Part shown: piece by piece, positions 21,359 to 24,236 of the stretch
Position numbering within the stretch: the first letter of the stretch is position 1
Layout: every line of letters begins with the position of its first letter
NCBI GenBank assembly: GCA_023554445.1
Contig: JAMJQQ010000131.1
Location: 1 to 24,236 of the forward strand
Reading direction: 5' to 3'
DNA: 24,236 bases
Source of the DNA: Carthagonibacter metallireducens
GTDB taxonomy: Bacteria; Gemmatimonadota; Gemmatimonadetes; Palauibacterales; Palauibacteraceae
Made by a program: the position numbers and the translations under genes
Notes under the pieces: model-generated
Database searches by the model: none
What the model was told of the DNA's origin: nothing
What the model saw: only the letters and a program-made list of their open reading frames with translations

Positions 21359-21742
21359 TTATCGGACCTTTGATGATTCGATGATCGAGAATTCTCCCGA
21401 CAGATTTTGGTGGACGACGGCATTCCAGACCGATCCATCGTCCAATTCGAAGATAATGTCGTAGTTCATTCCCTTCACGACCTGTTTCTTCACCTGCACT
21501 ATGCGTTTGAGTTTTCCGGAGGTATTCATCCGGCTCAGCACAAAAGCCACGGCGTCTTCCGTCGTCTGGTCGATCTCTCCTTCACTCCATCCGCCAGCCA
21601 TCATCTTCCCCTCTTCCGGCATGACCACCTTTGCGGTGTCAGCCTCCGAGGAATCAATTGCCGACTGCTCATTGTCGGCGGGCTGGCAGGCCAGCACGAG
21701 CAGGAGGATGGGAAGCACTGAAAGGCCATTCCTTCGCATCAT
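21359..21742 (-). CDS. cystatin-like lipoprotein
   Basis: A 127-residue predicted lipoprotein: MMRRNGLSVLPILLLVLAC gives lipid-accepting Cys19. After a short acidic linker, the domain shows the cystatin plan: GGW at 50-52, a long helix (IDQTTEDAVAFVLSRMN), then strand and hairpin QVVKG at 87-91, which is the QxVxG motif that cystatins insert into papain-type proteases, then NYDIIFELDDGSVWNAVV with Trp106 near the second loop position. A protease-inhibitor role is inferred from these motifs, not shown; cystatin-fold proteins without inhibitory activity are also known. Base composition is a little more AT-rich than its neighbours, fitting transfer. GGAG lies about 10 nt upstream of the first of two tandem ATGs. 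Confidence 0.75.
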   Translation of the reverse strand: MMRRNGLSVLPILLLVLACQPADNEQSAIDSSEADTAKVVMPEEGKMMAGGWSEGEIDQTTEDAVAFVLSRMNTSGKLKRIVQVKKQVVKGMNYDIIFELDDGSVWNAVVHQNLSGEFSIIESSKVR

Positions 21743-21798
21743 TTCAGACCTACTCCGGGTTGCCGAACTTTTCGGAGCTCTCCCTCGCGCCTGTACGC

Positions 21799-21857
21799 CA
21801 GCAACCGACGCGAAACAAGCAGTCCCGGCGCGCCGGCAGCAATTCCGCGTGTTGCCG
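21799..21857. repeat. 59-bp imperfect palindrome, possible degenerate attC or terminator
   Basis: CAGCAAC (21799-21805) faces GTTGCCG (21851-21857), pairing at 6 of 7; next ACGCG (21808-21812) pairs with CGCGT (21846-21850); the centre contains a perfect palindrome CCGGCGCGCCGG (21825-21836). It lies about 27 nt past the amidohydrolase stop. The high arm shares GCAGCAA with the two outer attC-like sites. The R-like boxes retain AAC/GTT, but there is no clear L''/L' asymmetry. Confidence 0.35.
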
Positions 21858-21883
21858 CGTGCTCACAAGCGATCTCGATCCAA

Positions 21884-22885
21884 TTACATTCCGTGATGCC
21901 GTGCCATCTGCTCTTCACTCAGTCGCAGGAAGCGTGCGGCGTTGTTGTAGAGGATGTCTCGCTTCTGAGCGGCGGTCAGATAGGTCAGGCTCTGGATCCG
22001 GTCGATCGAGCGCTCGATGACCTCCGGCCACACCATCTGGTCGGATCCGAACATCACTCGATTCGCGTGGCCTGCCTCGACGATCCGCTGCAGATAGCCA
22101 TCGAAGTCCGGACGCGTGAATACGATCACGCCCACTCCCACGTATACCTGCGGATGGGCATAGAGCAGCGCCAGGAGATCGTCGATCATCGGAAAGCCCG
22201 CGTGCATGATGTAGACACGCAGGCGGGGGTGCCGTGCCAGAACCGGCTCCAGCGTGAGTGCGCTGTGCAGGCTGGCTCGATACCCTCCGAAACCCAGGTA
22301 GGGCGTGCCCGGCGGGCCCGGTCCGATGTGGATGCCCACCGGGATGTCCAACTCTTCCGCCAGAGCCCAGTAGGGCTCCATGCGAGGGTCGTCCGGAGCC
22401 ATGCCCGAGTACTGGTTGGTCACTTCGGCCAGAACTTCCACCGCCCCGGTCTCCACGAGGCTCCGCAACGAGTCGGGGCTCACCTCCGTTGCCGCCGCAT
22501 TGAACTGCAGACCGGGGATGAATCGTCCGGGAGCAGCCTCCATCCAGGTCGCCACCCGTTCCGTTGTGCCGCTCAACACCCCGATGACGTTTCGGCTCTC
22601 CATGACTTCTACGGTCCGGCGCAGCAACTCCTCGTCTGTGTCGGGTGACCACACCGGATCGTCGCAAGGCGGATCCTTCAATGTCGCCATGAATGTCTCG
22701 CCGTAGGGCGCAGCCGGGTCCCACGCAGGGAACTCCGGGATCGGTGTGCACATGGCAAGGGGCGGCGGGCCCTGCTGGTCCGCCGCGAAGGCGTGAAGGT
22801 GAACATCCAGAATCGGTGCACGATCCTGCGCCACCGCGAAGGTGGGCATCAGGGCGAAGGACAGGATCCACCGGAACACTCTCAC
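21884..22885 (-). CDS. secreted amidohydrolase-2 family metal-dependent hydrolase
   Basis: A 333-residue TIM-barrel hydrolase of the Amidohydro_2 group with an N-terminal signal peptide (MRVFRWILSFALMPTFAVAQ). Metal-site motifs: DVHLHA (His29, His31) on the first strand, VGIHIG and YIMHAGFP each supplying a histidine, and MFGSDQM supplying the final aspartate. Such enzymes act as decarboxylases or hydrolases on cyclic or acidic small molecules; the substrate is unknown. The GTG at 22885 is chosen because GGAGG (22891-22895) stands 5 nt upstream and the signal peptide begins there; the longer frame upstream crosses an attC-like site. It is the first gene after that site (22928-23021) in the direction of transcription. 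Confidence 0.88.
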   Translation of the reverse strand: MRVFRWILSFALMPTFAVAQDRAPILDVHLHAFAADQQGPPPLAMCTPIPEFPAWDPAAPYGETFMATLKDPPCDDPVWSPDTDEELLRRTVEVMESRNVIGVLSGTTERVATWMEAAPGRFIPGLQFNAAATEVSPDSLRSLVETGAVEVLAEVTNQYSGMAPDDPRMEPYWALAEELDIPVGIHIGPGPPGTPYLGFGGYRASLHSALTLEPVLARHPRLRVYIMHAGFPMIDDLLALLYAHPQVYVGVGVIVFTRPDFDGYLQRIVEAGHANRVMFGSDQMVWPEVIERSIDRIQSLTYLTAAQKRDILYNNAARFLRLSEEQMARHHGM

Positions 22886-22927
22886 ACTCTCCTCCAAGCA
22901 AAGTCTCAGATTCCCCCAGCGGTACTC

Positions 22928-23021
22928 TCCCAAACGGTGAGCGCCTGAGCTGCGCGCTACGATGCCTCCAGCGAAACGCACTACGCAAGGTGCTCGCGCC
23001 AGCAGCAACTGCCTGTTAGGA
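22928..23021 (-). repeat. attC-like recombination site after the alpha/beta hydrolase gene
   Basis: A 94-bp imperfect palindrome. On the minus strand TCCTAAC (23021-23015) is a perfect RYYYAAC box, answered by GTTTGGGA (22935-22928). Inside, GCTGCGCG (22949-22956) pairs with CGCGC-C-AGC (22995-23003) with one extra C on the high arm, as in an L'' box. The arm CAGCAGCAACTGCCTGTTAGG looks like the usual end of environmental attC sites (AGC, AAC, then GTTAGG). It lies 7 nt past the hydrolase stop codon. The low arm contains the 18-nt stretch shared with the site at 20831-20920. Confidence 0.5.
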
Positions 23022-23027
23022 GGCGAC

Positions 23028-24236
23028 TTACTGCGCGCTCGCCGCCTCCACCTCGAATTCCACCTCAGACCTGTTGATCATACACGCAGGTACGTCGCTG
23101 TCGGCCAGCCAGCGCTCGGGGTGGGCGACAAAGTCGGTGGCGACGCTCATCGCACAACCATCACCGTCCCATTGGACGGACGGAGTGTGCGTGGCTCCAG
23201 AGATCACGAGGACGCGACTGTTACTCAGAGAAGTCGCTGCCCGATGGGCCCACTCTGGCGGAGTCGCGGGATCGAACTCTCCAGCGATCAGAAGTGTGGG
23301 GATGTCCGTTGAAACCGGCCGAGTGAACTCGCCGGGTCGCCGGGGCACCCCCCACTCCCGGCAAATCGGCGGAGAGACTGCTGCGGATTCGTAGCCACCC
23401 AGGGTCGGCCCCGGGCCCGAGGCTTCCGCGCGTTCGCTGAATGGCCAAGCCTCGGCACACCAGACCGAGGCTCTCATCCCCCATGCGAATCCCGACCCGG
23501 AGTAGCTCTGAGGGAGGAGTGGGCGAAGCAATTCCGGGTCACCTTCGGCGATTATAGCCATCCGCTGTGGTGCCAGTCGCAAGCCGCCCGGGGATCCCAG
23601 ATCAATCAGGGAGGCCAGTCGAGCACCGTCAAGTTGAAGCACGTGGCCGGAATCCTGGAGCCTGACTGCGACGGGTGCGGCCTCGGCCGCATCCAGGCCC
23701 GCAAAGAAGCGATTTCGCAGATCCGGATAGGCGGCGTCGCACGCCGTATCCTCCGAGCACGCCGAGGCGACAGCTTCGAGGGTATTTCGAAAATTCACGG
23801 CGCTCTCGTCATCGTACTGCACATCTGGAGGCAGAGGCGAGTCCAGGACCATCGCAGCCACCCGTTCCGGGAAATCTCTCGCGAGGTCCAGGGCAACCCG
23901 TGTGCCGTACGATAGTCCGAACAGAATCAATCGTGAGATACCGAGCACGGACGCGAGATCATCGACGTCTTCAGTGATCGCGTCGGTGTGGTAGGCTGAG
24001 AGATCCACACCGCTGCCCCGAAGTCGCTCTCGACAGGTCCGTGCTGCGGCTCCGAGGATCTCGTATCGTGCGTCTCGATCCTCGCGGTTCAACACATCCC
24101 CGAACGCCTTCTCCAACTCCGGACACTCCAGGGCCGGCTGAGCATGCTGCGTCCCGCGTTGGCCGAACACGACGAAATCCCGCTCGGCGGTCCAGGGATA
24201 AGCTCCCGGGTAGGCTGCTGGTGTGAGACTCCCTGA
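23028..24236 (-). CDS. alpha/beta hydrolase with TAP-like C-terminus, 5'-truncated by window edge
   Basis: 402 residues are visible; the N-terminus lies beyond the window. An open frame continues to the edge and reads WTAERDFVVFGQRGTQHAQP, the usual DRDVVxxDQRGTGxS block of proline-iminopeptidase/TAP-type hydrolases, so a GTG at 24170 is not the start. Catalytic triad: nucleophile Ser109 in GLSYG, Asp322 in AGEFDPATPP, and His350 in GATHTPS. Several cysteines (ACSEDTACDAAY, PPICREW) suggest an exported, disulfide-bonded enzyme; a signal peptide would be outside the window. It probably cleaves peptides or esters; the substrate is unknown. Its stop is followed 7 nt later by an attC-like site, consistent with its being a cassette gene. 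Confidence 0.88.
   Translation of the reverse strand, partial: SGSLTPAAYPGAYPWTAERDFVVFGQRGTQHAQPALECPELEKAFGDVLNREDRDARYEILGAAARTCRERLRGSGVDLSAYHTDAITEDVDDLASVLGISRLILFGLSYGTRVALDLARDFPERVAAMVLDSPLPPDVQYDDESAVNFRNTLEAVASACSEDTACDAAYPDLRNRFFAGLDAAEAAPVAVRLQDSGHVLQLDGARLASLIDLGSPGGLRLAPQRMAIIAEGDPELLRPLLPQSYSGSGFAWGMRASVWCAEAWPFSERAEASGPGPTLGGYESAAVSPPICREWGVPRRPGEFTRPVSTDIPTLLIAGEFDPATPPEWAHRAATSLSNSRVLVISGATHTPSVQWDGDGCAMSVATDFVAHPERWLADSDVPACMINRSEVEFEVEAASAQ

Noticed and set aside
1..24236. CRISPR arrays, rRNA, tRNA, insertion sequences, integrase or transposase genes
   Set aside because: No regularly spaced repeats, no RNA-gene signatures and no recombinase motifs were seen on either strand; an integrase, if present, is outside the window.

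Overview
This is a GC-rich bacterial chromosomal window holding about 25 protein genes, two broken genes and no rRNA, tRNA or CRISPR. A core gene (ribosome-assembly GTPase RsgA) shows that it is chromosome. Most of the rest are small accessory genes: SnoaL-like, ABM/YdhR-like and lipocalin-like domains, membrane-anchored proteins of unknown function, a PadR regulator paired with a permease-prefix/DUF4153 membrane protein, a GH16 glucanase and a lipoprotein peptidase. The PadR/permease-prefix pair and the anchored unknown proteins suggest Gemmatimonadota or Acidobacteriota; this is inference from gene style and the phylum is not proven.

Layout. 46-2426 (minus): four closely spaced genes, DUF1697, a YLAxQVR protein, a membrane protein and DUF4386. 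2607-4793 (plus): PadR, DUF4153 and a small membrane protein behind a recognisable promoter. 4821-9175 (minus): a gene with an in-frame TAG stop after its signal anchor, a secreted NIPSNAP/ABM-like protein, then a tight run of two tandem DUF6090-like proteins, a SnoaL-like protein and a second YLAxQVR protein with a possible 30-residue coupled ORF; a frameshifted ABM-domain relic lies at the head of the run. 9351-10232 (plus): secreted GH16 enzyme. 10278-13603 (minus): YdhR-like, lipocalin-like, SnoaL-like, SDR and RsgA. 13845-15563 (plus): an AmpG-like MFS transporter fused to two zinc ribbons. 15698-16315 (minus): a third DUF6090-like protein. 16578-17780 (plus): a GT4 glycosyltransferase. 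17872-24236 (minus): DUF3011 protein, M23 lipoprotein, GNAT, membrane protein, cystatin-like lipoprotein, amidohydrolase and a truncated alpha/beta hydrolase.

The most interesting stretch is 18.8-23.0 kb. Three imperfect palindromes of 90-95 bp (18828-18922, 20831-20920, 22928-23021) sit at or just past the 3' ends of three minus-strand genes. Each has complementary 7-8 nt end boxes, an inner complementary pair with one bulged base always on the arm next to the gene's stop codon, and a variable loop. That is the architecture of integron attC sites, with an orientation that matches the genes. I read this as part of an integron cassette array, or an attC cluster without a visible integrase, carrying among other things a lipoprotein with a cystatin QxVxG motif. 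The attC calls come from reading alone and need a covariance-model search.
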